Numbered from the stretch's first letter, positions 46,415-55,816 are shown. The stretch is DNA of 56,775 nucleotides from an uncultured Paracoccaceae bacterium (GCA_937146765.1 CAKZRP010000057.1:1-56775); one strand, 5' to 3'. Notes: a model not told the origin generated them from the sequence alone. Numbers and translations are program-made.

Positions 46415-46428
46415 TGAACAAGTGTTCA
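46415..46428. promoter_or_regulatory. Operator-like palindrome before ivd
   Basis: TGAACA-AG-TGTTCA is an inverted repeat right after the ivd promoter candidate and 76 nt before the start codon. Its form fits a TetR- or MerR-type repressor site; no regulator gene is in the window. Confidence 0.55.
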
Positions 46429-46503
46429 ATAAACGGGTGACTCGCATCCGCCATTTGGGCCTATGATGATTTCGAACAGGGTGACTCGGGAGGAGACGCG
46501 CGG

Positions 46504-47667
46504 ATGTTCAACGCAAGCATGACCTTTGATCTGGGCGAAGACGTAAACGCGCTGCGCGATATGGTGCATCGCTGGGCGCAGGAGCGCGTCAAGCCGATGG
46601 CGCAGGAGATCGACCAGAAGAACGAATTCCCTGCCGCCCTCTGGCAGGAAATGGGCGAGCTGGGGCTGCTCGGCATCACGGTGGACGAGGAATTTGGCGG
46701 CGCGGGCATGTCCTACCTCGCCCATACGGTGGCGGTGGAGGAAATCGCGCGGGCCTCGGCCTCGGTTTCGCTGTCCTACGGCGCGCATTCCAACCTCTGC
46801 GTCAACCAGATCAAGCTCAATGGCAATGCCGAGCAAAAGGCGAAATACCTGCCGCGTCTGATCTCTGGCGAGCATGTGGGCGCGCTGGCTATGTCCGAGG
46901 CGGGGGCCGGGTCGGACGTGGTGTCGATGTCCCTGCGCGCGGAAAAGCGCAACGACCGCTATGTGCTCAATGGCAACAAGTACTGGATCACCAATGGTCC
47001 CGACGCCGACACGCTGGTGGTCTATGCCAAGACCGACCCCGAAGCGGGCTCCAAGGGCATTACCGCCTTCCTGATCGAGAAGGAGTTCAAGGGCTTCTCC
47101 ACCTCGAAGCATTTCGACAAGCTGGGCATGCGCGGCTCTAATACCGCCGAACTGGTGTTCGAGGACGTCGAGGTCCCCTTCGAGAACGTGCTGGGCGAAG
47201 AGGGGCGCGGCGTGAAGGTGCTGATGTCCGGCCTCGACTACGAGCGTGTGGTGCTGGCGGGCATCGGCCTCGGGATCATGGCCGCCTGCATGGACGAGAT
47301 GATGCCCTATATGGCCGAGCGCAAGCAGTTCGGTCAGCCAATCGGGAATTTCCAGCTGATGCAGGGCAAGATCGCCGATATGTACACCGCGATGAATTCC
47401 GCCCGCGCCTATGTCTATGAGGTCGCCAAGGCCTGCGACAAGGGCACGGTGACCCGGCAGGATGCCGCGGCCTGCTGTCTCTATGCCTCCGAAGTGGCGA
47501 TGACCCAGGCGCATCAGGCGGTGCAGGCCTTTGGCGGGGCTGGCTACCTCAACGACAACCCGGTCGGTCGGATCTTCCGCGATGCCAAGCTGATGGAGAT
47601 CGGCGCGGGCACCTCGGAAATCCGCCGGATGCTGATCGGGCGCGAGCTGATGGCGCATATGAGCTGA
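46504..47667 (+). CDS. ivd: Isovaleryl-CoA dehydrogenase
   Basis: This 387-aa FAD acyl-CoA dehydrogenase catalyses the first committed step of leucine breakdown, isovaleryl-CoA to 3-methylcrotonyl-Co[39 protein letters not shown] and [16 protein letters not shown] fit IVD. Glu247 in [11 protein letters not shown] is at the position of the catalytic Glu254 of the human enzyme, unlike most other family members where it is near the C-terminus. Other liu genes follow after an interruption by ompW. A palindrome near its promoter suggests repression control. Confidence 0.93.
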   Translation: MFNASMTFDLGEDVNALRDMVHRWAQERVKPMAQEIDQKNEFPAALWQEMGELGLLGITVDEEFGGAGMSYLAHTVAVEEIARASASVSLSYGAHSNLCVNQIKLNGNAEQKAKYLPRLISGEHVGALAMSEAGAGSDVVSMSLRAEKRNDRYVLNGNKYWITNGPDADTLVVYAKTDPEAGSKGITAFLIEKEFKGFSTSKHFDKLGMRGSNTAELVFEDVEVPFENVLGEEGRGVKVLMSGLDYERVVLAGIGLGIMAACMDEMMPYMAERKQFGQPIGNFQLMQGKIADMYTAMNSARAYVYEVAKACDKGTVTRQDAAACCLYASEVAMTQAHQAVQAFGGAGYLNDNPVGRIFRDAKLMEIGAGTSEIRRMLIGRELMAHMS

Positions 47668-48005
47668 TGCGCCTCCTGTGGTGGCTCCCGATCTCGCTGC
47701 TGGCGCTGTTGCTGGCGGGGATCGGGTTTCGCTACGGGATCATCCGGCAGGGGATGAGCGAGGGCGACGTGATCGCCGCCTATGCGACCCGATACCTTGC
47801 CGACCATGCCGCCGCCGGATTTGCGGGGCAGGCGCAGACCAGTGACTGTGCGGCCCGTCCGGGCGAGAGCCTTTGGGTCTGGATGGTGGTGCGCTGCCGC
47901 GCAAGGGACGCGGGCGTTGAGTTTGTCTATGAGGTCAATTGGCTTGGCGGGCTCCACCGTCATTCCGGCCCGCAACCTCTGGCCCCCGCGCGCCCCGAGA
48001 CGTGA
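47667..48005 (+). CDS. Small membrane-anchored protein of unknown function
   Basis: A 112-aa protein whose ATG overlaps the ivd stop by 1 nt, so it is surely co-translated. It starts with a hydrophobic segment (about 3-20, WWLPISLLALLLAGIGF) that may be a signal anchor. The rest is a short soluble domain with two Cys (SDCAARPGESLWVWMVVRC), perhaps a disulfide, and a tryptophan-rich stretch. I do not recognise a family. It has no obvious role in leucine catabolism. Confidence 0.65.
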   Translation: MRLLWWLPISLLALLLAGIGFRYGIIRQGMSEGDVIAAYATRYLADHAAAGFAGQAQTSDCAARPGESLWVWMVVRCRARDAGVEFVYEVNWLGGLHRHSGPQPLAPARPET

Positions 48006-48027
48006 CAGCGGCGTGACGGCAAAACAG

Positions 48028-48060
48028 CAAAAGGCGCCGCGAGGATGCGACGCCTTTGCC
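48028..48060 (-). terminator. Terminator hairpin after ompW
   Basis: In leftward reading AAAGGCG pairs with CGCCTTT (48051-48057 with 48030-48036), with inner CGC/GCG pairing, followed by TGCTGTTTTGCC. It lies between convergent ompW and the small gene after ivd. Confidence 0.6.
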
Positions 48061-48087
48061 TTGGATCAGATGACGCGACCAGAGAGA

Positions 48088-48690
48088 TCAGAAGCGGTGC
48101 ACGTAGGAAACGCCAACAGTGATCGGATCAATCTCGGCGGTGCCAATGGCGGCGCCGTTCAGACGCGCGTCGGTCTCGATGTTCATGTAGCGGACATTCA
48201 CGCGCAGCGCGCCGCGCTCGGAAATCTGCCAATCCGCACCCACCGTGGCGGCGATGCCAAAGCTGTCGTCGAGTTTCAGGCTGCCAAGCGCGCTCTGCAC
48301 TTCAAAGAAGGTGGTGTAGTTGAGGCCGAGACCAAAGAAGGGCTTTACCTTGCCTGCGGTCGGCACGTGATAAACCAGAGAGACGGTCGGCGGCAGCTGT
48401 TTGGCGGAGCCGATATTGGCACCGCCAAGGGCGATGTCATGCTCAAACGGGGTGGCGGCCAGAACCTCGATGCCGAGATTGTCGCGGATGAAATACTCGC
48501 CGGTCAGCGACAGCTGCGTGTTGTCGCCGATGGTCGCGGCCGAGCCCGCAAGGATGCCATTGTTGGATTTCGGGTTCACGTTGATGATCCCGACGCCGAT
48601 GGTCCAATCGCCTTGGCTCTGCGCCATCGCGGGTGCGGCCAGCGCGGCGACAGACACGCCCAGGGCAAGGGAGGAAACCAGAGTTTTCAT
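48088..48690 (-). CDS. ompW: OmpW-family outer membrane protein
   Basis: OmpW is an eight-stranded outer-membrane beta-barrel proposed to take up small hydrophobic molecules. The 200-aa precursor has a signal peptide (1-23, cleavage after APAMA) and the signatures LSLTGEYFIRDNLGIEVLAATPF and VSLVYHVP, and ends in an aromatic residue (YVHRF), the usual barrel-assembly signal. ATG 48690 has AAGGG upstream. It is leftward between two rightward blocks of leucine genes and has an FNR-like palindrome in its upstream region. Confidence 0.93.
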   Translation of the reverse strand: MKTLVSSLALGVSVAALAAPAMAQSQGDWTIGVGIINVNPKSNNGILAGSAATIGDNTQLSLTGEYFIRDNLGIEVLAATPFEHDIALGGANIGSAKQLPPTVSLVYHVPTAGKVKPFFGLGLNYTTFFEVQSALGSLKLDDSFGIAATVGADWQISERGALRVNVRYMNIETDARLNGAAIGTAEIDPITVGVSYVHRF

Positions 48691-48751
48691 GAGGGGTATC
48701 CCTTCTTTCTTCGTTGCTGCGCTGTGATCGCACGACCGAAGCGAAGACTCT

Positions 48752-48765
48752 CTGATCCAGATCAA
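48752..48765. promoter_or_regulatory. FNR/FnrL-like palindrome between ompW and the acyl-CoA synthetase
   Basis: cTGATccagATCAa matches the TTGAT-N4-ATCAA consensus except for the first base. It lies 62 bp from the ompW start and 85 bp from the synthetase start, in a position to act on either. Confidence 0.55.
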
Positions 48766-48770
48766 ATTTT

Positions 48771-48825
48771 TGCGGGCTTTCCCTTTGGAAACAATGGGAA
48801 AACCCGCATATCCGCTATGCGCGGA
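48771..48825 (+). promoter_or_regulatory. Two hairpins in the leader of the acyl-CoA synthetase operon
   Basis: TGCGGGCTTTCCC (48771-48783) pairs with GGGAAAACCCGCA (48796-48808) with one mismatch, and TCCGC/GCGGA (48811-48815 with 48821-48825) follows. They end 25 nt before the start codon. They could be operators or an RNA control element; no T tract follows. Confidence 0.5.
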
Positions 48826-48850
48826 CTGCATGTTAAAGGGATGGCGAAAT

Positions 48851-50389
48851 ATGACTGAAAAACGCATCATTCCGGGCCTGGATGCAACAGGCGGCTGGGA
48901 CGTGCCCGCGCGCCTCAATATGGCAGCGCAGGTGATGGATCACCCGGCAGATCATCTGGCGATCATTGACCTCACCAGCGGCGTGCGCCGGGACGTGAGT
49001 CATGGGGACTTGGTCCAGATGGTCGACGGTCTGGCGCGCGCGCTCCTGCAGCGGGTGCAGCCGGGTGACCGGATCGGTGTTCTACTGTCGCAGTCGCCCT
49101 GGTGCGCGGCGGCGCATCTGGCGATCTGGAAGATCGGTGCGATCTCGGTGCCGCTGTTCAAGCTGTTCCAATATGAGGCGCTGGCCAATCGGGTGGAGGA
49201 CGCCGGGGCCAAATATGTGCTGACCGATCACGATGGCGCGCTCCAGCTTGGCGATCTGGCGGAGCCTTTGCTGGCGGCGGAGATCGGTGTCGCGGGCGCG
49301 CCGGTGCCCTTTGCCGATACCGGTGCCGAGGATCCGGCGATCATCATCTATACCTCCGGCACCACCGGCAAACCCAAGGGCGCGCTGCATGGGCATCGCG
49401 TGCTCACGGGGCATTTGCCGGGTGTTTCGGTCAGCCACGATCATCTTGGGCAGGCAGGCGATTGCCTCTGGACCCCTGCCGATTGGGCCTGGATCGGCGG
49501 GCTGTTTGACGTTGCCATGCCGGGCCTTGCGCTGGGCGTGCCCGTGGTTGCGGCGCGGCTCGATAAGTTCAGCCCCGAAACCTGCGCCGAGGTGATCCGC
49601 GCCGGGGACGTTCGCAATGTGTTCTTCCCGCCAACCGCGCTCAGGATGCTCAAGGCCGGTGGCCAGGGGCTCGACGGACTGCGCTCCGTTGCTTCCGGAG
49701 GAGAGCCCCTGGGCGCGGAGATGCTCGCCTGGGGCCAGCGGTGCATGGGCGTGACCATCAACGAATTTTATGGCCAGACCGAGTGCAATATGACGGTCTC
49801 CTCCTGTGCTGTGGATTTCCCGGTGCGCCCCGGCTGCATTGGCAAGCCGGTGCCGGGGCATGAGGTCGAGGTGATCGACGAAAACGGCCAGCCGACGCAA
49901 GGCGAAGGCGATGTGGCGGTGCGGCGCGGCTCGGCCTCGATGATGCTGGAGTATTGGAACCGGCCGGACGCCACGGCGGAGAAATTCCGCGGCGACTGGC
50001 TGGTGACCGGCGACCGGGGTATCTGGGAGGCGGGCTATCTGCGCTTTGTCGGGCGTGAGGATGATGTGATCACCTCTGCCGGCTATCGCATTGGCCCTTC
50101 GGAGATCGAGGACTGCCTGATGACCCATCCCGCCGTCGCCACCGTCGGCGTGGTGGGCAAGCCCGATGCGCTCCGGACCGAAATCGTCAAGGCCTATGTG
50201 GTGCTCACCCCCGGCCAGATGGCATCCGCCGAGGAGCTGCAGGCTTATGTCAAGCAGCGCCTCGCCAGCTATTCCTATCCCCGCGAGATCGCCTTTCTCG
50301 ACGCCCTGCCGATGACGGTAACGGGCAAGGTGATCCGCAAAGAGTTGAAACGCCGCGCGGCGGCGGAAGTGGAGGACCAGATCCAATGA
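48851..50389 (+). CDS. Acyl-CoA synthetase (AMP-forming)
   Basis: The 512-aa ANL-family ligase activates a carboxylic acid to its CoA ester via the acyl-AMP. The AMP-binding motif [14 protein letters not shown] is at about 164-177, FYGQTE near 310, and the C-terminal [20 protein letters not shown] and [11 protein letters not shown] (catalytic Lys) are present. It resembles medium-chain/acetyl-CoA-synthetase-like enzymes. Placement in the leucine operon suggests activation of isovalerate, 3-methylcrotonate or acetoacetate, which is inference. I chose ATG 48851; ATG 48830 in the same frame is possible. The stop overlaps the next gene by 4 nt. Confidence 0.88.
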   Translation: MTEKRIIPGLDATGGWDVPARLNMAAQVMDHPADHLAIIDLTSGVRRDVSHGDLVQMVDGLARALLQRVQPGDRIGVLLSQSPWCAAAHLAIWKIGAISVPLFKLFQYEALANRVEDAGAKYVLTDHDGALQLGDLAEPLLAAEIGVAGAPVPFADTGAEDPAIIIYTSGTTGKPKGALHGHRVLTGHLPGVSVSHDHLGQAGDCLWTPADWAWIGGLFDVAMPGLALGVPVVAARLDKFSPETCAEVIRAGDVRNVFFPPTALRMLKAGGQGLDGLRSVASGGEPLGAEMLAWGQRCMGVTINEFYGQTECNMTVSSCAVDFPVRPGCIGKPVPGHEVEVIDENGQPTQGEGDVAVRRGSASMMLEYWNRPDATAEKFRGDWLVTGDRGIWEAGYLRFVGREDDVITSAGYRIGPSEIEDCLMTHPAVATVGVVGKPDALRTEIVKAYVVLTPGQMASAEELQAYVKQRLASYSYPREIAFLDALPMTVTGKVIRKELKRRAAAEVEDQIQ

Positions 50390-51990
50390 AACTCCAATCC
50401 AAGGCTATGCCCTCCTCGGAAGGGTTCAAGCAAAACGTCGAGGCCCATCTGGCCGCGCTGGGCGAGATCAGCGCCGCCGCCGAAGCGGCCCGGATGGGCG
50501 GCGGCGAAGCCTCGCGCGCCCGGCACGAGGCGCGTGGCAAGATGCTGCCGCGCCGCCGGGTGGCGAACCTCTTGGACCCCGGCTCGCCCTTCCTCGAGAT
50601 CGGCGCCACGGCGGCCCATGGCATGTATGAGGGCGCGGCCCCGGCGGCCGGTGTGATCGCGGGCATTGGCCGGGTCGAGGGGCAAGAGGTCATGGTGGTC
50701 TGCAATGACGCCACCGTGAAAGGCGGCACCTATTATCCGATGACGGTCAAGAAACACCTGCGCGCGCAGGAGATCGCGGAGGAGAACAACCTGCCTTGCG
50801 TCTACCTCGTGGACTCGGGCGGCGCCAACCTGCCCAATCAGGACGAGGTTTTCCCTGACCGCGACCACTTTGGCCGGATTTTCTACAACCAAGCACGGAT
50901 GAGCGCGAAGGGCATCCCGCAGATCGCGGTCGTCATGGGCTCCTGCACCGCGGGCGGTGCCTATGTGCCGGCGATGTCCGACGTCACCATCATCGTCAAG
51001 GATCAGGGCACCATCTTCCTCGCCGGCCCGCCCTTGGTGAAGGCCGCCACGGGTGAGGTGGTCTCGGCCGAGGATCTGGGCGGCGGCGATGTGCACACAA
51101 GGCTCTCCGGCGTGGCGGATTACCTCGCCGAGGATGACGCCCATGCGCTGGCGCTCGCCCGCCGTGCCGTCAGCCACCTCAACCGCCAGAAGCCGCAGAC
51201 AGTGAATTGGCAAAGCCCGGAAGAGCCCGCCTATGATCCCGAAGAAATCCTCGGCGTGGTGCCGGGCGATCTGCGCACGCCCTATGACATCCGCGAGGTG
51301 ATCGCGCGCTTGGTCGATGGCTCGCGCTTTGACGAATTCAAGCCGCGCTTTGGCGAGACACTGGTCACCGGCTTTGCTCATGTCAAAGGCTGCCCGGTGG
51401 GGATCATCGCCAACAATGGCGTGCTGTTTTCGGAAGCCGCGCAAAAGGGCGCGCATTTCGTCGAACTCTGCAGTCAGCGCAAGATCCCGCTCCTGTTCCT
51501 GCAGAACATCACCGGCTTCATGGTCGGGCGCAAATACGAGAACGAAGGCATCGCGCGCCATGGCGCCAAGATGGTGACCGCCGTCGCTTCCACCAATGTG
51601 CCGAAAATCACCATGCTGGTCGGCGGCTCCTTTGGGGCAGGGAACTACGGCATGGCAGGGCGCGCCTATTCGCCGCGGTTCCTGTGGACCTGGCCGAACT
51701 CGCGCATCTCGGTGATGGGCGGCGAGCAGGCGGCGGGCGTGCTCGCAACCGTGAAACGCGATGCCATCGAACGCCAGGGCGGCTCTTGGAGCGCTGAGGA
51801 AGAAGCCAAGTTCAAGCAGCCGACCATCGACATGTTCGCGGAGCAGAGCCACCCGCTTTATGCCTCGGCGCGGCTTTGGGATGACGGCATTATCGACCCA
51901 CGCAAGAGCCGCGATGTGGTGTCGCTGTCGCTCAGCGCCGCCCTCAACGCGCCCATCGAGGAGACGCGCTTCGGCGTCTTCCGCATGTGA
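50386..51990 (+). CDS. mccB: Methylcrotonyl-CoA carboxylase carboxyltransferase subunit
   Basis: This 534-aa crotonase-fold carboxyltransferase moves the carboxyl group from biotin to 3-methylcrotonyl-CoA. Family hallmarks: [44 protein letters not shown] (first oxyanion site), and [15 protein letters not shown] and [14 protein letters not shown] (second half). These fit MCC rather than propionyl-CoA carboxylase. Its ATG overlaps the synthetase stop (ATGA). Repeat copy 3 starts right at its stop codon, before the biotin-carboxylase gene. Confidence 0.94.
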   Translation: MKLQSKAMPSSEGFKQNVEAHLAALGEISAAAEAARMGGGEASRARHEARGKMLPRRRVANLLDPGSPFLEIGATAAHGMYEGAAPAAGVIAGIGRVEGQEVMVVCNDATVKGGTYYPMTVKKHLRAQEIAEENNLPCVYLVDSGGANLPNQDEVFPDRDHFGRIFYNQARMSAKGIPQIAVVMGSCTAGGAYVPAMSDVTIIVKDQGTIFLAGPPLVKAATGEVVSAEDLGGGDVHTRLSGVADYLAEDDAHALALARRAVSHLNRQKPQTVNWQSPEEPAYDPEEILGVVPGDLRTPYDIREVIARLVDGSRFDEFKPRFGETLVTGFAHVKGCPVGIIANNGVLFSEAAQKGAHFVELCSQRKIPLLFLQNITGFMVGRKYENEGIARHGAKMVTAVASTNVPKITMLVGGSFGAGNYGMAGRAYSPRFLWTWPNSRISVMGGEQAAGVLATVKRDAIERQGGSWSAEEEAKFKQPTIDMFAEQSHPLYASARLWDDGIIDPRKSRDVVSLSLSAALNAPIEETRFGVFRM

Positions 51991-51991
51991 T

Positions 51992-52040
51992 CTTCATCTT
52001 CTCTTAAATATCCCGGGGGTTCCGGGGGCAGAGCCCCCGG
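51992..52040 (+). repeat. Dispersed hairpin repeat, copy 3
   Basis: CTTCATCTTCTC, AAATATCCCGG, then CCGGGGGC-AGA-GCCCCCGG (52022-52040). It starts right after the mccB stop codon inside the operon, in the same orientation as the other copies at 18309 and 22630. Confidence 0.8.
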
Positions 52041-52069
52041 TCCGACGTTCCAAACAAAGGACCTGCCCG

Positions 52070-54013
52070 ATGTTCAACAAGATCCTGATTGCCAACCGTG
52101 GCGAAATCGCCTGCCGCGTCATGGAAACCGCCCGTCGTCTGGGCGTGCGCACCGTCGCTGTCTATTCCGAAGCTGACCGCAACGCCAAACATGTCGCGAT
52201 GGCGGATGAGGCCGTGCAGATCGGACATGGTCCTGCGCCCAAGGACAGTTACCTGCTGCAGGACGAAATCCTTGCCGCAGCCAAGGCGACGGGGGCGCAG
52301 GGTATCCATCCCGGCTATGGCTTCCTGTCGGAAAACCCCGATTTTGTGGAAAAGGTCGAGGCGGCAGGTCTCGCCTTCATCGGCCCTTCCGCAAGCGCGA
52401 TCCGCAAGATGGGTCTGAAAGACGCCGCCAAGGCCTTGATGGAAAAGGCCGGTGTGCCGGTGGTGCCGGGTTATCACGGCGAAAACCAGGACGCGGGTTT
52501 TCTCGCCGAACAGGCGGCGGAGATCGGCTATCCGGTGCTGATCAAGGCGGTGGCCGGCGGTGGCGGCAAGGGGATGCGGCTGGTTGAGGAACCCAAACAC
52601 TTCGCCGACGCGCTGGCCTCGGCGCAAGGCGAGGCGACCACAGCCTTTGGCAACCCGGCGGTCCTGATTGAGAAATACATCCAGAAACCGCGCCATATCG
52701 AGGTGCAGGTCTTTGGCGACGGCACCCGCGCAGTGCATCTGTTTGAACGGGACTGCTCGTTGCAGCGTCGCCACCAAAAGGTGATCGAGGAAGCGCCGGC
52801 TCCGGGCATGACCGCAGAGATGCGCGCCGCCATGGGGCTGGCCGCCGTGCGCGCCGCCGAGGCCATTGGCTATGCCGGGGCGGGGACGGTGGAGTTCATC
52901 GTGGATGGCTCAAACGGGCTGCGCGCCGATGGCTTCTGGTTCATGGAGATGAACACCCGCCTGCAGGTGGAGCATCCGGTCACGGAACTCATCACCGGCG
53001 TCGATCTGGTGGAATGGCAGCTCAGGGTCGCCTCGGGCGAGGCGCTGCCTGCGCAGCAGGACGAGCTCACCATCACCGGGCACGCCTTTGAGGCGCGGCT
53101 TTATGCCGAGGACGTGCCGAAGGGCTTCTTGCCCGCCACCGGCACCCTGTCGCATCTGACCTTCCCGGCAAATGTGCGCGCCGACAGTGGCGTGCGGGCA
53201 GGGGATACGATCAGCCCCTGGTATGACCCGATGATCGCCAAAGTCATCGTGCATGGCCCCTCGCGCGCGGCGGCGCTGCGGCAATTGGACGATGCCTTGG
53301 CCCGCACCGAAGTCGCGGGCACGGTGACCAACCTCGCCTTCCTGGGGGCGCTCGCGCGCCACGCGGGCTTTGCCGCCGGGGATGTGGACACCGGGCTGAT
53401 CGCCCGCGACCTCGACAGCCTTGCCGCCGCGCCGGTGGTGACTGCGGCGCATAAGGCCGTCGCCGCCATGGCCGCGCTGGACCTGATCGGGGCTAAGCCG
53501 GAAATGGGTTTCACCCTCTGGGCCGAGTTGCACCGCTCCGTAACCTTGGAAGTGCAGGGGGAGCGTTTTGACGCCACGGTTGAGGTCAGCGGCCCTGACC
53601 GTCAGGACTGGACCATCGGCGAGGAGAGCATCATCGCCAATCGCACCGCTGCGGGCTGGGTGATCAATGGCAAGCCGCTGCCTCCCTTGGCTGTGGCCAA
53701 TGGGACGGTCACGCTGTTTGACGCCTATGGCCTCAGTTTTGATGTGATCGATCCTTTGGACCGCGACGCGGGCGCCTCTGGCGATGGCAACCTCATCGAG
53801 GCGCCAATGCCCGGCCTGGTCAAAGCGGTCTTTGCCGAAGCGGGCCAAACGGTTGCGGCGGGCGATCGTCTCGCGATCCTCGAGGCGATGAAGATGGAGC
53901 ATTCCCTTCTCGCCGCCCGTGACGGTGTGGTTGCAGAAGTGCTTGCGAAAGCCGGCGATCAGGTGGAGGCTGGAGCGGCGCTGGTGCGTCTGGAGGCGGC
54001 AGAGGAGGCCTGA
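52070..54013 (+). CDS. mccA: Methylcrotonyl-CoA carboxylase biotin-containing subunit
   Basis: The 647-aa protein has a biotin carboxylase domain (1-about 445: ILIANRGEIACRV, GGGGKGMRLV, EMNTRLQVEHPVTE), a middle BT-type region and a C-terminal biotinyl domain (about 570-645) with biotinyl Lys608 in EAMKMEH. It carboxylates its own biotin with bicarbonate and ATP and works with MccB. AGGA precedes ATG 52070; the open frame to 51761 runs through mccB and is not coding. The 79-nt gap from mccB holds a repeat copy. Confidence 0.95.
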   Translation: MFNKILIANRGEIACRVMETARRLGVRTVAVYSEADRNAKHVAMADEAVQIGHGPAPKDSYLLQDEILAAAKATGAQGIHPGYGFLSENPDFVEKVEAAGLAFIGPSASAIRKMGLKDAAKALMEKAGVPVVPGYHGENQDAGFLAEQAAEIGYPVLIKAVAGGGGKGMRLVEEPKHFADALASAQGEATTAFGNPAVLIEKYIQKPRHIEVQVFGDGTRAVHLFERDCSLQRRHQKVIEEAPAPGMTAEMRAAMGLAAVRAAEAIGYAGAGTVEFIVDGSNGLRADGFWFMEMNTRLQVEHPVTELITGVDLVEWQLRVASGEALPAQQDELTITGHAFEARLYAEDVPKGFLPATGTLSHLTFPANVRADSGVRAGDTISPWYDPMIAKVIVHGPSRAAALRQLDDALARTEVAGTVTNLAFLGALARHAGFAAGDVDTGLIARDLDSLAAAPVVTAAHKAVAAMAALDLIGAKPEMGFTLWAELHRSVTLEVQGERFDATVEVSGPDRQDWTIGEESIIANRTAAGWVINGKPLPPLAVANGTVTLFDAYGLSFDVIDPLDRDAGASGDGNLIEAPMPGLVKAVFAEAGQTVAAGDRLAILEAMKMEHSLLAARDGVVAEVLAKAGDQVEAGAALVRLEAAEEA

Positions 54014-54060
54014 TCCAGACGACCCCACGCCTCGGAACCCCAAGGGAGGACGGAACACTC

Positions 54061-54927
54061 ATGAAAGACCGCGTCGAAATCTTCGAAGTGGGCCCGCGCG
54101 ACGGGCTGCAGAACGAAAAGCGCGACATCCCCGTTGCGGAAAAGGTGGCCCTTGTGGACTGCTTGAGCCGCGCGGGTTTCAACCGGATCGAAGTGGCAAG
54201 CTTCGTCTCCCCCAAATGGGTGCCGCAAATGGCGGGCAGCGCCGAGGTGCTCGCGGGTCTCACCAAGGCCAAGGGCGTGCGCTATGCGGCGCTGACTCCG
54301 AATATGCGCGGCTATGAGGATGCCCTGGCGGCGCGGGCGGATGAGATTGCGATCTTCGCCTCCGCGTCGGAGGGGTTCTCTCAGGCCAATATCAATGCCT
54401 CTATCGCCGAAAGCATCGAGCGGTTCGCGCCCATTTTGGAAGCGGCGCGCCATATCGACCTGCCGGTGCGGGGCTATGTTTCCTGCGTCACCGATTGCCC
54501 CTATGACGGGGCCGTCACCCCGGCCAAGGTCGCGGAGGTGGCGGATAAGCTGTTCTCCATGGGCTGCTATGAGATCTCGCTCGGGGACACGCTGGGCAAG
54601 GCCACGCCGGACAAGATCGCCAAGATGCTGATCGCGGTGAAGGACGTGGTGCCCGTGACCCGGCTGGCGGGCCACTACCACGACACCGGCGGGCGGGCGA
54701 TGGCCAATATCGATGCCTCGCTGGCGCTGGGGGTGCGGGTCTTTGACGCCGCTGTCGGCGGGCTTGGCGGCTGTCCCTATGCGCCCGGTGCCGCGGGCAA
54801 TGTCGCCACCGAGGCGGTGCATGAGCACTTGACCCGGCTCGGCTATGAGACCGGGCTCGATGCCGATGTGCTGCAAGAGGCGGCGCGGATGGCGCGGGCC
54901 ATGCGGGGCGTTCCGGCAGAGGCCTGA
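54061..54927 (+). CDS. mvaB: Hydroxymethylglutaryl-CoA lyase
   Basis: HMG-CoA lyase splits HMG-CoA to acetoacetate and acetyl-CoA, the last step of leucine breakdown. The 288-aa TIM barrel starts IFEVGPRDGLQNEK with metal and substrate residues, has the metal-binding GHYHDTGGRA, and the catalytic Cys in VGGLGGCPYAPGA. GGGAGG precedes ATG 54061. It follows mccA by 47 nt and precedes the hydratase by 41 nt, all on one strand. Confidence 0.95.
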   Translation: MKDRVEIFEVGPRDGLQNEKRDIPVAEKVALVDCLSRAGFNRIEVASFVSPKWVPQMAGSAEVLAGLTKAKGVRYAALTPNMRGYEDALAARADEIAIFASASEGFSQANINASIAESIERFAPILEAARHIDLPVRGYVSCVTDCPYDGAVTPAKVAEVADKLFSMGCYEISLGDTLGKATPDKIAKMLIAVKDVVPVTRLAGHYHDTGGRAMANIDASLALGVRVFDAAVGGLGGCPYAPGAAGNVATEAVHEHLTRLGYETGLDADVLQEAARMARAMRGVPAEA

Positions 54928-54968
54928 CAGGCATCCCGCCCATTCAAACAAGAAGGACCAACAGAGCC

Positions 54969-55754
54969 ATGTATGACACGCTCGACCTCAGCCGCGATGA
55001 CCGCGGCGTGGCGACCCTCACCCTCAATCGTCCCGACAAGCACAATGCGATGTCCGGCCAGATGCTGCAGGAGTTGCAGGCGGCGGCCCGCGCGCTGGCG
55101 GCGGATAAGTCGGTGCGTGTGGTGGTTCTGACCGGCGCGGGAAAAAGCTTCTGCGCCGGCGGCGACCTTGGCTGGATGCAGGCGCAGATGGCCGCCGACG
55201 CCGAGACCCGGGGCCGCGAGGCGCGGGTGCTGGCGGAGATGCTCAACCTTCTGAATACGCTGCCGCAGCCGCTGATCGGGCGGCTGCAGGGCAATGCCTT
55301 TGGTGGCGGCGTCGGCATGGCTTCGGTCTGCGACGTTGCCATCGGGGTCGACAGCCTCAAGATGGGTCTGACCGAAACCCGCCTCGGGCTGATCCCCGCC
55401 ACCATCGGCCCCTATGTGATCGCCCGCATGGGCGAGGCACGGGCGCGGCGGGTCTTCATGTCAGCGCGTCTCTTTGGCGCGGCAGAGGCGGTCGAGCTTG
55501 GCCTTCTGGCTCGCGCGGTGCCTGCCGACTCACTTGATGCGGCGGTTGAGGCGGAAGTTGCGCCCTATCTCCAGTGTGCCCCCGGTGCAGTGGCGGAAGC
55601 CAAGGCGCTGGCCCGGGCGCTGGGACCGCGGATCGACGCTGCGGTGATCGATGCAACCATTGCCGCGCTGGTCACACGCTGGGAAAGCACCGAGGCGGAG
55701 GAGGGGATCAGTGCCTTCTTTGCCAAGGCGACGCCCAGCTGGCAGGCCGGATAA
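54969..55754 (+). CDS. liuC: Enoyl-CoA hydratase, probably methylglutaconyl-CoA hydratase
   Basis: A 261-aa crotonase-family protein. LNRPDKHNAMSGQM, GKSFCAGGDLGWM (oxyanion hole) and RLQGNAFGGGVGM with TETRLGLIPATI (acid/base Glu region) are typical of LiuC/AUH hydratases, which turn 3-methylglutaconyl-CoA into HMG-CoA. The reaction is assigned mainly from the surrounding liu genes, since crotonases are hard to separate by motif. AAGGA precedes the ATG. It closes the operon, and a UUCG-loop terminator follows. Confidence 0.88.
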   Translation: MYDTLDLSRDDRGVATLTLNRPDKHNAMSGQMLQELQAAARALAADKSVRVVVLTGAGKSFCAGGDLGWMQAQMAADAETRGREARVLAEMLNLLNTLPQPLIGRLQGNAFGGGVGMASVCDVAIGVDSLKMGLTETRLGLIPATIGPYVIARMGEARARRVFMSARLFGAAEAVELGLLARAVPADSLDAAVEAEVAPYLQCAPGAVAEAKALARALGPRIDAAVIDATIAALVTRWESTEAEEGISAFFAKATPSWQAG

Positions 55755-55816
55755 ACGCCGGTTTCAAGGCCTTTTGCAGGGGTTTTTCAGGGGTTTTGCG
55801 GGGGCTTCCCCGTCGG

